Counted from the first letter of the stretch, positions 1-9,428 are shown. The stretch: DNA of 64,000 nucleotides from Hyphomonas atlantica corrig. (GCF_000682715.1 NZ_AWFH01000001.1:496001-560000), one strand, 5' to 3'. Program-made: numbers and translations. Notes: generated by a model from the sequence alone, not told the origin.

Positions 1-512
1 GACCAGTACGGCATGCCGAGCCGGCGGCGGATCGCGTTCAGCTTCGTGTTCGCCCAGAGCAGGAAATTGTAGGCGTGATCGCCCAGATGCATGATCCATT
101 TGCGGTCGGCCCGCATCATGCCGTCGAACATGTCGCCGTGTACAACGAGATAGCGCTTGCCATCCTCGCCCTCATGCACCGCGCGGTTCTTCACCTTGAT
201 CTCACCAAAGGCCAGGCGAAACTGCAGGAAAGCCCGCAGGAACTCGTCATGATTGCCGATGATATAGGTCACATCCGTGCCACGCTTGGCGGCCGTCAGG
301 ATACGGCGGATGACATTGGTATGCGATTGCGGCCAGTACCATTTCTTCCGCATACGCCAGCCATCAATGATGTCGCCCACCAGATAGAGCTGCTCTGACG
401 TATGCGTCTTCATGAAGGCGCACAGCGCATCGGCCTGACACCCGGCGCTGCCGAGGTGCACATCCGAAATGAAGATCGAGCGATAATCCGGGCGTTTGTC
501 TGGACGGGTCAT
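1..512 (-). CDS. Metallophosphoesterase, LpxH-like (partial, C-terminus off window)
   Basis: Calcineurin-like phosphoesterase of the UDP-2,3-diacylglucosamine diphosphatase-like type. About 170 residues are visible and the 3' end lies beyond the left edge. The metal-binding motifs appear in order: SDVHLGS near residue 19, GDIIDGW near 46, GNHDEF near 81 and HGDMFDG near 110. Members of this family hydrolyse phosphodiester or pyrophosphate bonds using two divalent metals; related alphaproteobacterial proteins often sit beside a glycosyltransferase gene, which cannot be checked here. The ATG at 512 is the first start after the upstream stop region. The substrate cannot be decided from sequence; the LpxH role in lipid A is only one possibility. 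Confidence 0.8.
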   Translation of the reverse strand, partial: MTRPDKRPDYRSIFISDVHLGSAGCQADALCAFMKTHTSEQLYLVGDIIDGWRMRKKWYWPQSHTNVIRRILTAAKRGTDVTYIIGNHDEFLRAFLQFRLAFGEIKVKNRAVHEGEDGKRYLVVHGDMFDGMMRADRKWIMHLGDHAYNFLLWANTKLNAIRRRLGMPYW

Positions 513-647
513 GGGAACGGCCCATAAGCCAGTTCGGTATGAGTTTTATGACAGCAATCCCCCTAATTTCGTCACAAAACCGCAATGAAAACAGCGATGA
601 GCGATTAGTATGTCCTCCCCCTCCGGGAACGGAGCTATACTGCGTGC

Positions 648-1049
648 ATGGATCACCTGTTCGCCCCGCCCCAGAATCTGCCGCCGGAAATGGAACCCCG
701 CCGGTTCTGGATCTGGCTGCAACTGATCCTCCTGCGCCTCCATGTGCGCATGGTGAAGGGCGCGGACGCGAATTTTCTCTATGGATTGACCCGCACCGGA
801 CAGGTCTTCCTCGTCGAGATCGGCGACACGAAGGCCGAGCATCAGGCGGCGCTTGCCCGCAAGAAACAGCAGGACATGCTGAACTGGACGCCGTCAAAGG
901 CTTTCACAGCAGCGCTGGACGGCGCGTCCCTCCTGTCCGCGCACCCCATCGAAGGCGGGGCCCCGGAAGCGAACGCCTTCCTTGCGCCTGTCGCGCCCGC
1001 GGCCTGCGCCCCTATTGCGGGCTGCACTCTGCCACCCCCAGACACCTGA
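648..1049 (+). CDS. Hypothetical protein, 133 aa
   Basis: Unrecognised soluble protein. It has a hydrophobic aromatic helix near residues 20-32 (FWIWLQLILLRLHV), followed by a segment that reads like a small beta-rich domain (LYGLTRTGQVFLVEIGDTK), a charged helix rich in Lys and Gln, and a Pro/Ala-rich low-complexity tail. It stands alone between the divergent phosphoesterase gene and the convergent transporter gene. The tail's composition makes the exact end of the structured part uncertain. Coding status is likely but rests mainly on an uninterrupted frame with a plausible amino-terminal half; no function is proposed. Confidence 0.5.
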   Translation: MDHLFAPPQNLPPEMEPRRFWIWLQLILLRLHVRMVKGADANFLYGLTRTGQVFLVEIGDTKAEHQAALARKKQQDMLNWTPSKAFTAALDGASLLSAHPIEGGAPEANAFLAPVAPAACAPIAGCTLPPPDT

Positions 1050-1121
1050 CCGGTCTCCTTACAGAAGAAAACTCGATTTCCAGAAACGAAGCGCCTTCAC
1101 GGGCGTCGCATGTGCAGCTGC

Positions 1122-2051
1122 CTACCCGGTTTTCACGCCGCCGCCACGCCGGGCGAGCCAGACCCCGCCAAGGATCAATGCGAAAGCGATCAGCGCATGC
1201 CAACTCTGGGTCTCCCGGAAAAAGATCCATCCGAGCACGGCGCTGACCACCGGAATGGCATAGCCGGTCAATGAGAGGAACGTCGCGCTGGTCCGCGCTA
1301 TCAGAAACATGTAGAGCGCCTGCGCAATCGCGGTCGGGATAACGCCAAGGCCCACAACGCCCGCCCAATGGGTCCAGTCCGCATTCACGTCGGACGGATC
1401 CACCGTGAAGACCAGAGGCCATGAAACGATCGCCGCCAGCGTGACAAAGCCGGTGGCAAAGGGAATGGCCTCGATCTTCGGCGCGCCCCGCGCCATCAAA
1501 CTGGCCGCCGCATAATTCATCGTTGCCAGGATCAACAGAAGCTGCGCCACCACGCTCGCATTGCCCAGCCCCTTCATCGCGTCCGGCCCGAACAACACCG
1601 CCACGCCCGCAAACCCGGCCAGTACGCCCACCGCCGTACCGCGCGTCATGCGCTCATCCGCAAACAGAAAGGTTGCGCCACTGACCACGAAGATCGGCAC
1701 CGCCGCCGTATAGAGCGCCGCGAGGCTGGAATTCACCGTCTCCTGCGCCGTGGTGATCAGGAAGAAGGGAAAGACAGACCCGGCCAGCCCCATGCCAATG
1801 ATGGCGATCCAGCGTGGCTTGTCCCGGAAGGATGGCAGTTTCTGCCCGCGCGCCAGCATGACGATCCACAGCAATGCCGCGCCGATGGTCAGGCGGCCCG
1901 GCAACACCCAGCCAACCGGCAGGCCTGCGTCCGGATTGCCCTTGTCAACCGCCACGCGCGTCAGGGCATAGGCCCCGGCCCAGAACAGGGTCAGCAGCGC
2001 AAACAGCGCCCAGTCGGATGCCGACCGGCCAGTGGGCAATTGCTGGCTCAT
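1122..2051 (-). CDS. EamA/DMT-family transporter
   Basis: Integral membrane protein of about 309 residues with roughly ten hydrophobic segments and two repeated EamA halves, typical of the drug/metabolite transporter superfamily that exports small metabolites or amino acids. Visible hallmarks include the first helix WALFALLTLFWAGAYAL and the later SLTGYAIPVVSAVLGWIFFRE, the usual helix-9 signature. The ATG at 2051 is chosen over an upstream in-frame start because it overlaps the stop of the aldo/keto reductase gene by four bases (ATGA), implying translational coupling. Substrate unknown. Confidence 0.85.
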   Translation of the reverse strand: MSQQLPTGRSASDWALFALLTLFWAGAYALTRVAVDKGNPDAGLPVGWVLPGRLTIGAALLWIVMLARGQKLPSFRDKPRWIAIIGMGLAGSVFPFFLITTAQETVNSSLAALYTAAVPIFVVSGATFLFADERMTRGTAVGVLAGFAGVAVLFGPDAMKGLGNASVVAQLLLILATMNYAAASLMARGAPKIEAIPFATGFVTLAAIVSWPLVFTVDPSDVNADWTHWAGVVGLGVIPTAIAQALYMFLIARTSATFLSLTGYAIPVVSAVLGWIFFRETQSWHALIAFALILGGVWLARRGGGVKTG

Positions 2052-2950
2052 GGCATGGGTTCGCCGCGAGAGGTTTCGAGGATGGAATACCATTGCTGGC
2101 GCGTCAGCGGGATGGCCAGCGCATTGCGCCCCGCCCCCAATCGCTCCGGGCGCTGCGTGCCCAGCAGGACAATCGGCCTGGCAGGATGCTTCAGCAGGAA
2201 GGCCAGCGCCACGTCGCTGCGCTGCGCATCATACAGGGCGGCCAGCCGGTCCAGCGTCTCGTGCAATTCGGCCAGGCGGCCGGGGTCATCCGCCTGCGGT
2301 GAGTATCCCTCTCCCAGCCTGCCCCCGGCCAGCGGCGACCAGACAATCGGCGTTGCCCCGGTTTCCTGGCACCAGTCCAGCGTACCATCTTCCAGCGGCT
2401 GCAGATGCAAGGCCGAGAATTCCGGCTGGGTGCTGACAATGCGCGCGCCCAGATGCGCCTGCAGCGCGCGGGTCTGCGCCACCGTGAAATTGGACACGCC
2501 GGCATAGCCGATCTTTCCGTCCGCAATCAGAGTGTCCAGCGCTCCGGCAACTTCCTCCCACGGGGTCAGCAGGTCCGGGCGGTGGATCTGGTACAGATCA
2601 ATCTGCTCAACGCCCAACCGCGTCAGCGAGGCTTCGCAGGCTTCGATCAGATTGGCCCGGCTGGAATTGTAGGGCACAGGCGGAATGATCCCGCCCTTGC
2701 TGGCCAGCACCATCCGGCCGCGCCGCGCAGGGTCTGCCGCCAGCACCTCGCCCAGCAGCGCCTCTGCCGCGCCGAACCCGGCATCGCCGAAACCGTAAAT
2801 GTCCGCCGTATCAATCAGCGTCATGCCCAGATCGAGTGCCGTCTCGATCAGCGTCTCGGCATGGGACAGGTCATGTCCCAGAAAACGCCAGCACCCAAAG
2901 CCCAGGCTGCCGGCCTCAAATCCGCTCGATCCGATCTGCGTTTGCCGCAT
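2048..2950 (-). CDS. Aldo/keto reductase
   Basis: NADPH-dependent oxidoreductase of the aldo/keto reductase superfamily, about 300 residues with a TIM-barrel fold. Recognisable elements: the active-site region LIDTADIYGFG (catalytic Asp and Tyr), the lysine in VLASKGG, the DLYQIHRPD segment carrying the catalytic His, GKIGYAGVSNF, and the STQPEFSALH cofactor-side segment. The start at 2950 has a good AGGGAG ribosome-binding site seven bases upstream; a longer in-frame start at 2977 lacks one. It is the first gene of a two-gene operon with the EamA transporter. The natural carbonyl substrate is unknown. Confidence 0.88.
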   Translation of the reverse strand: MRQTQIGSSGFEAGSLGFGCWRFLGHDLSHAETLIETALDLGMTLIDTADIYGFGDAGFGAAEALLGEVLAADPARRGRMVLASKGGIIPPVPYNSSRANLIEACEASLTRLGVEQIDLYQIHRPDLLTPWEEVAGALDTLIADGKIGYAGVSNFTVAQTRALQAHLGARIVSTQPEFSALHLQPLEDGTLDWCQETGATPIVWSPLAGGRLGEGYSPQADDPGRLAELHETLDRLAALYDAQRSDVALAFLLKHPARPIVLLGTQRPERLGAGRNALAIPLTRQQWYSILETSRGEPMP

Positions 2951-3131
2951 GCGCTCACTCCCTGAAGCCTTCCGCAATACGGGCCCGGCGAGGGCAAGTC
3001 CACGCCCGATAACTGTTAGCGCAATCAGGGGTGAGCGGCGCGAGGCCGCATGGCGAGCGGGTGGACGAAATTGCGTAGTCGTCGTAAAGGGCCAGCAGAT
3101 TTAAAGCCTGCCGCTCCAAAGGAGATTTTTC

Positions 3132-4139
3132 ATGGCCATTCGTGTTGCAATCAATGGTTTTGGCCGCATTGGCCGCCTCGTCCTGCGTTCGATCATCGAG
3201 CATGATCGCAAGGATATCGAAGTCGTCGCGATCAACGATCTCGGCCCAGTGGCCACCAATGCCCACCTGCTTCAGTACGATTCCATTCATGGCCGGTTGA
3301 ACCAGACGGTCGAGGTGGACGGTGACACGATCATCGTTGGCGACCGCAAATTCCTCTGCACCGCCGTGCGCGACCCCGCTGACCTGCCGCACGCCGAACT
3401 GGACATCGACATCGCGATGGAATGTACCGGCATCTTTGCAGACAAGGAAAAAGCCTCCGCCCACCTGAAGGCTGGCGCCAAGCGCGTGCTGGTTTCCGCC
3501 CCGGCCACCAATGCCGACAAGACCATCGTCTACGGCGTGAACCATTCCACGCTGACCAAGGATGATCTCGTTGTCTCCAACGCGTCCTGCACCACGAACT
3601 GCCTGTCACCGGTCGCCAAGGTCCTGAACGATACGGTCGGCATCAAGCGCGGCTACATGACCACGGTCCACTCCTACACAGGCGACCAGCCCACGCTGGA
3701 CCGCATGCACAAGGATCTCTACCGCGGCCGCGCGGCTGCCATGTCCATGATCCCGACCTCGACCGGCGCTGCCAAGGCTGTCGGCCTCGTCCTGCCGGAA
3801 CTGAAGGGCAAGCTCGACGGTTCCGCCGTTCGCGTTCCGACACCGAACGTTTCCATGATCGACCTCGTCTTTGACGCCGGCAAGCCAACCACGGTTGAAG
3901 AAATCAACACCGCAATCAAGGCCGCCGCCGATGGCGAGATGAAAGGCGTGCTCGGCTATACCGACAAGCCGCTGGTCTCTGCAGACTTCAACCACGACCC
4001 GCACTCCTCCACCTTCGCGCTCGACCAGACACAAGTCATCGAAGGCACGATGGTTCGCGTCCTGTCCTGGTATGACAATGAGTGGGGCTTTGCGACCCGG
4101 ATGAGCGATACGGCGCTCGCCATGTCAAAGCTGATCTAG
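3132..4139 (+). CDS. gap: Type I glyceraldehyde-3-phosphate dehydrogenase
   Basis: Converts glyceraldehyde 3-phosphate, phosphate and NAD+ to 1,3-bisphosphoglycerate in glycolysis, reversibly in gluconeogenesis. The protein is 335 residues, normal for the family. It begins with the NAD-binding GFGRIGR motif and contains the active-site SNASCTTNCLSP with the nucleophilic Cys near residue 156, followed by the catalytic His in HSYTGDQ. The C-terminal SWYDNEWG motif is intact. An AAAGGAG site precedes the ATG. It is followed by an intrinsic terminator and then pgk, so pgk may have its own promoter or rely on readthrough. Confidence 0.97.
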   Translation: MAIRVAINGFGRIGRLVLRSIIEHDRKDIEVVAINDLGPVATNAHLLQYDSIHGRLNQTVEVDGDTIIVGDRKFLCTAVRDPADLPHAELDIDIAMECTGIFADKEKASAHLKAGAKRVLVSAPATNADKTIVYGVNHSTLTKDDLVVSNASCTTNCLSPVAKVLNDTVGIKRGYMTTVHSYTGDQPTLDRMHKDLYRGRAAAMSMIPTSTGAAKAVGLVLPELKGKLDGSAVRVPTPNVSMIDLVFDAGKPTTVEEINTAIKAAADGEMKGVLGYTDKPLVSADFNHDPHSSTFALDQTQVIEGTMVRVLSWYDNEWGFATRMSDTALAMSKLI

Positions 4140-4152
4140 CCCCCCTCTTCCA

Positions 4153-4184
4153 AGAGCGCTTCCTGGCCGGGAGGCGCTCTTTTT
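4153..4184 (+). terminator. Rho-independent terminator after gap
   Basis: Inverted repeat AGAGCGC (4153-4159) and GCGCTCT (4174-4180), extendable inward through TTCC/GGGA pairing, followed directly by TTTT. It lies 14 bases after the gap stop codon and before pgk. It may work as a partial terminator that sets the gap to pgk expression ratio. Confidence 0.75.
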
Positions 4185-4235
4185 CCATCCCCACCGCATT
4201 GCGCCCGCATGGCCGGGCCTATTGGAGATATCCTC

Positions 4236-5432
4236 ATGTCCAGCTTCAAACGCCTTGCCGATGCCGGTGACCTGACCGGCAAGACTGCCCTCGTCCGGGT
4301 CGACTTCAACGTGCCGATGGAAAACGGCCTCGTAACGGATGACACCCGCCTGCGCGCAGCGGTGGATACAGTCCAGACCCTGCGGACCCAGGGCGCCAAA
4401 GTGGCCCTGCTGGCGCATTTCGGACGCCCGAAGGGTGAGCGCGTGGCAGAGATGAGCCTTGCCCCCGTGGCAGGCGCGTTCGGCAAGGTGCTCGGCTCCA
4501 ATGTCAGCTTCATCGCCGACTGCAAGGGCGATCATGTAAAGGCCGCCATCGAGAAGCTCGAACCGGCTGGCGTGATCCTGCTGGAAAACACCCGCTATTA
4601 TGCCGGTGAGGAAAAAGGCGATCCCGAACTGGCAAAAGAGATCGCTGAGCTGGGCGATATCTACGTCAACGACGCCTTTTCCGCCGCTCACCGCAAGCAC
4701 GTCTCGACGGCCGTTCTGGCCTCGCTCCTGCCGGCCTATGCCGGCGTGAACATGGAAGCGGAGCTGGACGCGCTGGACAAGGCCCTCGGCACGCCGGAGC
4801 GCCCGGTCCTCGCCGTGGTTGGCGGCGCAAAGGTCTCCTCCAAGATCGACTTGCTGAAGAACCTCGTCACCAAGGTGGACTCGCTCGCCATCGGCGGCGG
4901 CATGGCCAACACCTTCCTGGCCGCGCAAGGCATCAGCGTCGGCAAGTCCCTGTGCGAGCATGACCTCGCCGACACCGCACGAGAGATCATGCAGGTGGCC
5001 GAGCAAAACAAATGCGAGATCCTCTTGCCGGTCGATGTCGTCGTGGCGAAGGACTTCAAGGCCCATGCCGAGAACCGCACCTGCGCCGTCGATGACGTTG
5101 CCGAGGACGAGATGATCCTCGACGCGGGCGTGAAAACCGTCGCCAAGCTGGTCGCCGCAATGGGCGCCTCGAAGACTCTGGTCTGGAATGGCCCGCTCGG
5201 CGCGTTCGAACTGACCCCGTTCGACAAGGCCACGGTAGCCGCCGCCCAGGCTGCAGGCATTCGCGCCAAGGACGGCAAGCTGGTTGCCGTTGCCGGGGGC
5301 GGAGACACCGTCGCCGCGCTCAACCATGCAGACGCCGCATGCGACTTCACCTTCGTCTCCACAGCCGGCGGCGCCTTCCTCGAATGGATGGAAGGCAAGG
5401 CCCTGCCCGGCGTCGAAGCGCTCAAGGCCTGA
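4236..5432 (+). CDS. pgk: Phosphoglycerate kinase
   Basis: Transfers phosphate from 1,3-bisphosphoglycerate to ADP. The protein is 398 residues. The N-terminal signature VRVDFNVPM, the FGRPKG substrate loop, the [10 protein letters not shown] segment, [10 protein letters not shown] and the C-terminal nucleotide-binding [10 protein letters not shown] and [13 protein letters not shown] motifs are all present. The ATG at 4236 is chosen because GGAGAT lies six bases upstream; the in-frame ATG at 4209 would add nine residues not usual in the family and overlap this ribosome-binding site. Between gap and class I fba, matching the glycolytic clusters of many alphaproteobacteria. Confidence 0.97.
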   Translation: MSSFKRLADAGDLTGKTALVRVDFNVPMENGLVTDDTRLRAAVDTVQTLRTQGAKVALLAHFGRPKGERVAEMSLAPVAGAFGKVLGSNVSFIADCKGDHVKAAIEKLEPAGVILLENTRYYAGEEKGDPELAKEIAELGDIYVNDAFSAAHRKHVSTAVLASLLPAYAGVNMEAELDALDKALGTPERPVLAVVGGAKVSSKIDLLKNLVTKVDSLAIGGGMANTFLAAQGISVGKSLCEHDLADTAREIMQVAEQNKCEILLPVDVVVAKDFKAHAENRTCAVDDVAEDEMILDAGVKTVAKLVAAMGASKTLVWNGPLGAFELTPFDKATVAAAQAAGIRAKDGKLVAVAGGGDTVAALNHADAACDFTFVSTAGGAFLEWMEGKALPGVEALKA

Positions 5433-5446
5433 TCCTTTTTGAGACA

Positions 5447-5474
5447 GCCCTGCGGCATATCGCGCGGGGCCTTT
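5447..5474 (+). terminator. Possible terminator after pgk
   Basis: GCCCTGCG (5447-5454) pairs with CGCGGGGC (5463-5470) with one G-T wobble, followed by CTTT. The T-tract is short, so termination may be partial. It lies 15 bases after the pgk stop codon. Confidence 0.45.
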
Positions 5475-5730
5475 CAAATGACAACGTTCCCAGAAAGTGC
5501 TGCAGGGCATCAGAAAAATTTTTATGCAGCCTGATTGCGCGGCCGAGCCCGTTAATCCTGCACGGATTTCGCCCTGATACTTCCCCAGATCGCCTGTAGT
5601 GATTACGATTCAGGCGATCTGCCGTGCGGGATTTTCCAGATAGGTAGCCCTGTTGACCCGTCTGACAGGCACGGTACTTGAATGCAAAGTTTGCAAACTT
5701 CACGCATGCAAGGGACGCCCCGTTATTCCT

Positions 5731-6624
5731 ATGACCAATCCACAAATGGCCCGGCAGATTGCCGAGAAAAATGGCTTCATCGCAGCACTCGACCAATCCG
5801 GCGGTTCCACGCCCAAGGCGCTGCGGCTGTATGGTGTCAACGAAGACGCCTATTCCAATGATGAAGAGATGTTCTCGCTGATCCATGACATGCGCGCCCG
5901 CATCATCAAGGCGCCTGCTTTCAATGGCGAGAAAGTCATCGGCGCGATCCTCTTCGAACGCACGATGGATGGTGAAGTCGACGGAACGCCGACCGCTGAA
6001 TATCTCTGGAACGAACATCAGGTCGTCCCCTTCCTGAAGGTCGACAAGGGCCTCGCCGACGAGGCGAATGGCGTTCAACTGATGAAGCCGATGCCAGACC
6101 TCGACAGCCTGCTGGAGCGCGCTGTCTCAAAGGGCATCTTCGGCACCAAGATGCGCTCCGTCATCCATGCGGCCAACCCGGAAGGCATCGCCGCCATCGT
6201 TGCGCAGCAATTCGACGTGGGTCGCCAGATCTTGGGCCATGGCCTGATGCCGATCATCGAGCCGGAAGTCACGATCACCATCTCTGACAAGGCTGAAGCC
6301 GAAGACATCCTTCTGGCAGAGATCACCAAACAGCTCGACGCGCTCGGTGAAGACAAGCAGGTGATGCTGAAACTGTCCCTGCCGACCAAGGCGAACCAGT
6401 ACAAATCACTGGTCGAGCATCCGCGCGTGATGCGCGTTGTTGCCCTGTCAGGTGGGTATTCCCGCACCGACGCATGTGACAAGCTTTCCCAGAACACCGG
6501 CATGATCGCCAGCTTCTCCCGCGCCCTGACCGAAGGCCTCTCGGCACAGCAGAGCGACGAGGATTTCAACACGACGCTGGCCGCCACAATCGACAATATC
6601 TGCGCAGCCTCCGCAGCGGGCTGA
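5731..6624 (+). CDS. Class I fructose-bisphosphate aldolase
   Basis: Cleaves fructose 1,6-bisphosphate to two triose phosphates through a Schiff-base lysine. About 297 residues, as expected for the bacterial class I enzyme. Visible: IAALDQSGGSTPKALRLYG near the N-terminus, VVPFLKVDKGL, TKMRSVI, MPIIEPEV and LKLSLPTKANQY. The start MTNPQMARQIA at 5731 is preferred over an in-frame start at 5653, which would add a 26-residue extension not typical of the family. It is in series with gap and pgk and completes a lower-glycolysis block; a good terminator follows. Confidence 0.95.
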   Translation: MTNPQMARQIAEKNGFIAALDQSGGSTPKALRLYGVNEDAYSNDEEMFSLIHDMRARIIKAPAFNGEKVIGAILFERTMDGEVDGTPTAEYLWNEHQVVPFLKVDKGLADEANGVQLMKPMPDLDSLLERAVSKGIFGTKMRSVIHAANPEGIAAIVAQQFDVGRQILGHGLMPIIEPEVTITISDKAEAEDILLAEITKQLDALGEDKQVMLKLSLPTKANQYKSLVEHPRVMRVVALSGGYSRTDACDKLSQNTGMIASFSRALTEGLSAQQSDEDFNTTLAATIDNICAASAAG

Positions 6625-6646
6625 TCGCTGCAGACAGCTTGATGAG

Positions 6647-6673
6647 AAGGCGGCTCTCTGGGGCCGCCTTTTT
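6647..6673 (+). terminator. Rho-independent terminator after fba
   Basis: GGCGGC (6649-6654) and GCCGCC (6663-6668) form a six-base GC stem with an eight-base loop, followed by a five-T run. It separates aldolase from thiE. Confidence 0.8.
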
Positions 6674-6741
6674 CATTTGGCCGCCACATCACCGAGTCTG
6701 AGGACTTTCAGCAGATTGTCCGCTGCGCTATAGCGCGCGCC

Positions 6742-7422
6742 ATGAGCACACCTGAAGACTATGTCCGCCCGCGTACGCGGCTTTACCTGATCACCCCTCC
6801 CCGCATTGAGGATGTGGATGGCTTTGCCGCCCTGCTGGAAACTGCCCTCTCGGCGGGCGATGTGGCCTGTCTTCAGCTTCGCCTGAAGACCGAGGCCGGA
6901 GAAATAGACGAAGCCGCGACCCGCGAGGTCAGCGCTGCCGTGACGGCTATGGCACAGGCCTATGGCGCTGCCGTACTGATCAATGACAGCCCTCAGCTCG
7001 CCGTGGAACTAGGCGCGGACGGCGTGCATGTCGGCCTGGACGATGTGCCGGTGCAAACGGCGCGGGAGATCGTCGGCAAGGATATGATCGTCGGCGCCAC
7101 CGCCAAGAATTCCCGCCACGCGGCCATGCAGGCCAGCGAAGCCGGCGCGGACTATGTCGCGTTTGGCGCGTTCTTCGCCACCGGCACGAAAGATGACACG
7201 GTGGAGGCGTCGCCAGACCTGCTGGAGATCTGGCAGGAAAGCATGGAAGTGCCCTGCGTCGCGATTGGCGGAATTACCGTCGAGAACGCCGAGCCGCTTG
7301 TCATGGCCGGCGCAGACTTCCTCGCCGTGTCCTCCGGCGTGTGGAACCACCCGGCCGGTGCTCCGGCCGCGGTGGCAGAGTTCAATGCATTGCTGGATCG
7401 ACTGGATCCATCCGCAAACTAG
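6742..7422 (+). CDS. thiE: Thiamine-phosphate synthase (ThiE family)
   Basis: TIM-barrel enzyme family joining HMP pyrophosphate and thiazole phosphate to thiamine monophosphate. The protein is 226 residues with ThiE landmarks: LYLITPP, the pyrophosphate-binding LQLRLK (usually QLREK), LINDSPQLA, ADGVHVGLDD, GATAKNSRH, the FFATGTK loop and VAIGGI. The QLRLK and GATAKNSRH variants differ from the textbook enzyme, so the substrate could be somewhat different. No TPP riboswitch is seen in the short upstream gap. It overlaps the convergent membrane-protein gene by four bases, sharing a CTAG in which each strand reads TAG. Confidence 0.85.
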   Translation: MSTPEDYVRPRTRLYLITPPRIEDVDGFAALLETALSAGDVACLQLRLKTEAGEIDEAATREVSAAVTAMAQAYGAAVLINDSPQLAVELGADGVHVGLDDVPVQTAREIVGKDMIVGATAKNSRHAAMQASEAGADYVAFGAFFATGTKDDTVEASPDLLEIWQESMEVPCVAIGGITVENAEPLVMAGADFLAVSSGVWNHPAGAPAAVAEFNALLDRLDPSAN

Positions 7423-7745
7423 AAGTCTGACGAAGCCGGGCTTGCCGCAGGCGGCGTCGGGCCGGACTTCATTTCCTTGAGTTCGCGGACATCGTCGCTG
7501 ATGCGGAAGAACAGCATGTAGAGCTCGCACATGAAGCGCCAGAACAGCAGGCTGATTGCGCCACCGATGATCGCCGCGATGACGATACCTATGCCGCCGA
7601 GGAAGCTCTGGCTGACCATGACACCGAGCCCCGTCAAAAGCATGATGATAGCGTAAAGCCCAATCCCCACGAGGCCGATATAGTAGAGTATCTTGATCAG
7701 CGTCGTGCCGATCAGCTTGTCAAAAGTAAGCAGGCGTTGAATCAT
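7419..7745 (-). CDS. DUF4282 small membrane protein
   Basis: Protein of 108 residues with two transmembrane helices (about residues 15-38 and 45-67) and a short cytoplasmic tail ending in a Pro/Ala/Ser-rich segment. The pattern of an N-terminal LLTFDKLIG, two helices and [24 protein letters not shown] matches the DUF4282 family. The start at 7745 is preferred because a GGGGGAC purine run lies upstream; a longer frame reaching 7868 would add an unlikely 41-residue leader. Function unknown for the family. Confidence 0.8.
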   Translation of the reverse strand: MIQRLLTFDKLIGTTLIKILYYIGLVGIGLYAIIMLLTGLGVMVSQSFLGGIGIVIAAIIGGAISLLFWRFMCELYMLFFRISDDVRELKEMKSGPTPPAASPASSDF

Positions 7746-7936
7746 TTTGTGTCCCCCATATTCCAGTGGAAATGGCATTCTGCTCACGATTGCAGCCATC
7801 TGTGAATAGAGGTCGGGGCAAGGAGGGCCGGATTTGTTGCCCAGCCTGCTTGGCAGGCGCATTAACACACCCCGGCTTGACCGTTTCCAGCCTAGGGCTT
7901 ACGCCCCCGCCAAACCTTCAAAAGGACACGCCTCCC

Positions 7937-8503
7937 ATGGTCAAGATCAATGGCAACGAAATCAAGCCGGGCAACGTCATCGAGCATGACGGCAGCGTCT
8001 GGCGCGCCCTGAAGACGGCTTCAGTCAAGCCAGGCAAGGGCGGCGCATTCAATCAGGTCGAGCTGCGCAACCTGTTGAACGGGTCCAAATCCAATGTTCG
8101 CTTCCGCTCATCCGAGACCGTCGAGAAGGTCCGCCTGGAGCAGAAAGACCACCAATTCCTGTTCGCAGACGATGACTCCTTCACCTTCATGGATCAGGAG
8201 AATTTCGAGCAGATCATGATCCCGCGGGATTTCATCGGTGATCAGGGCGCTTTCCTGCAGGACGGCATGGTTGTCGAGATCGAGTTCTATGGCGAGAAGC
8301 CGATTGGCGTGTCCCTGCCCGAGCAGGTCATCCTCGAAGTCGAGGAAACCGAGCCGGTCGTGAAAGGCCAGACTGCTGCAAACAGCTTCAAGCCAGCCAG
8401 CTGCACCGGCGGTGTCCGCATCATGGTTCCGCCCTTTGTCGGCACCGGCGAGAAAATCGTCGTCCAGACCGCCGATTCCACTTATCTCCGCCGCGCAGAC
8501 TAA
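7937..8503 (+). CDS. efp: Translation elongation factor P
   Basis: Relieves ribosome stalling at polyproline stretches. The protein is 188 residues, with the KOW-like N-terminal domain and two OB domains. The loop KPGKGGAF carries Lys34, the residue beta-lysylated in EF-P proteins that use the EpmA/EpmB pathway; those enzymes are not in the window. The C-terminal signature [21 protein letters not shown] is intact. The ATG at 7937 follows AAAGGACACG; a longer frame from 7766 is rejected because the family starts at MVKI. It is nine bases upstream of the inositol monophosphatase-family gene, suggesting one operon. Confidence 0.97.
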   Translation: MVKINGNEIKPGNVIEHDGSVWRALKTASVKPGKGGAFNQVELRNLLNGSKSNVRFRSSETVEKVRLEQKDHQFLFADDDSFTFMDQENFEQIMIPRDFIGDQGAFLQDGMVVEIEFYGEKPIGVSLPEQVILEVEETEPVVKGQTAANSFKPASCTGGVRIMVPPFVGTGEKIVVQTADSTYLRRAD

Positions 8504-8511
8504 GGTCAGAC

Positions 8512-9330
8512 ATGTCCAAGCCCTCCCCCGTCGGCACCGTAATGATCGCAGCCGCTCGCGCAGCGGGTCGCTCCCTCGCGCGTGATTTCGGCGAAGTCGA
8601 AAACCTGCAGGTCTCAAAGAAGGGCCCGGCTGATTTCGTCTCGAACGCAGATCATCGCGCCGAAGAGATCATCTACAATTCCCTCACCAAGGCGCGGCCA
8701 GGCTATGGCTTCGTCATGGAAGAACGGGGCATTGTCGAGGGCACGGACAAGTCCAACAAATTCATCGTTGACCCGCTCGACGGCACGCTGAACTTCCTGC
8801 ACGGGCAACCGCACTATGCCGTTTCCATCGCGCTGGAACGTGAGGGCAAGCTGCTGACAGGCGTCGTCTATGATGTCGCCAAGAATGAGATCTTCTGGGC
8901 CGAAACCGGTCGCGGTGCCTGGCTGGAGAACCGCAAGCTGCGCGTTGCCGCTCGGACCAAGCTGCATGAAGCGGTCGTTGCCACCGGCACGCCCTGGCAT
9001 GGCAAGGCCGAAGAGAAACACACGCATTTCGCCCGCGAGATGCTGGCCATGACCCCAGCCTGCGCCGGTATTCGTCGCTATGGGTCGGCGGCGCTGGACC
9101 TGGCCTATGTTGCCGCTGGCCGGTTCGATGGTTTCTGGGAACGCGGCCTGCAGCCCTGGGACATTGCAGCCGGAATCGTGCTGGTTCGGGAAGCTGGCGG
9201 CACGATCACAGAGATTGATGGCGGAGATGTGATGCAGACCGGATCCCTGCTCGCAGCGAATGAAGACCTGCACCCGCTGATCGAAAAGCAATTGCGCCAC
9301 GCCGCTGCATTTGCCCGCAAGGCAGACTAG
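8512..9330 (+). CDS. Inositol monophosphatase family protein (SuhB-like)
   Basis: Mg2+-dependent phosphatase family of 272 residues. Metal-binding motifs: the Glu in GFVMEERG, FIVDPLDGTLNFLHG (the DPLDGT signature) and the C-terminal LQPWDIAAGIVLVREAGG. Family members dephosphorylate inositol 1-phosphate or related sugar phosphates; E. coli SuhB also acts in ribosomal RNA antitermination. The gene starts nine bases after efp, so co-expression with translation functions is plausible. Substrate cannot be fixed from sequence. Confidence 0.93.
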   Translation: MSKPSPVGTVMIAAARAAGRSLARDFGEVENLQVSKKGPADFVSNADHRAEEIIYNSLTKARPGYGFVMEERGIVEGTDKSNKFIVDPLDGTLNFLHGQPHYAVSIALEREGKLLTGVVYDVAKNEIFWAETGRGAWLENRKLRVAARTKLHEAVVATGTPWHGKAEEKHTHFAREMLAMTPACAGIRRYGSAALDLAYVAAGRFDGFWERGLQPWDIAAGIVLVREAGGTITEIDGGDVMQTGSLLAANEDLHPLIEKQLRHAAAFARKAD

Positions 9331-9428
9331 GCCCCTTCCGTAGGGTCGCCCCCCGCAAGGGTCAGAAACTCCGTGACACCTGCGTCATTTTTTGGCCTTA
9401 TGGGCTGAAAAACGGGCAGGAAACAGTC

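Noticed and set aside
4125-5510. Long frame on the minus strand opposite pgk
   Set aside because: It is antisense to an intact phosphoglycerate kinase with all motifs; the composition is typical of a high-GC shadow frame.
6674-6741. TPP riboswitch upstream of thiE
   Set aside because: The gap between the terminator and the ATG is only 68 bases and lacks a thi-box.
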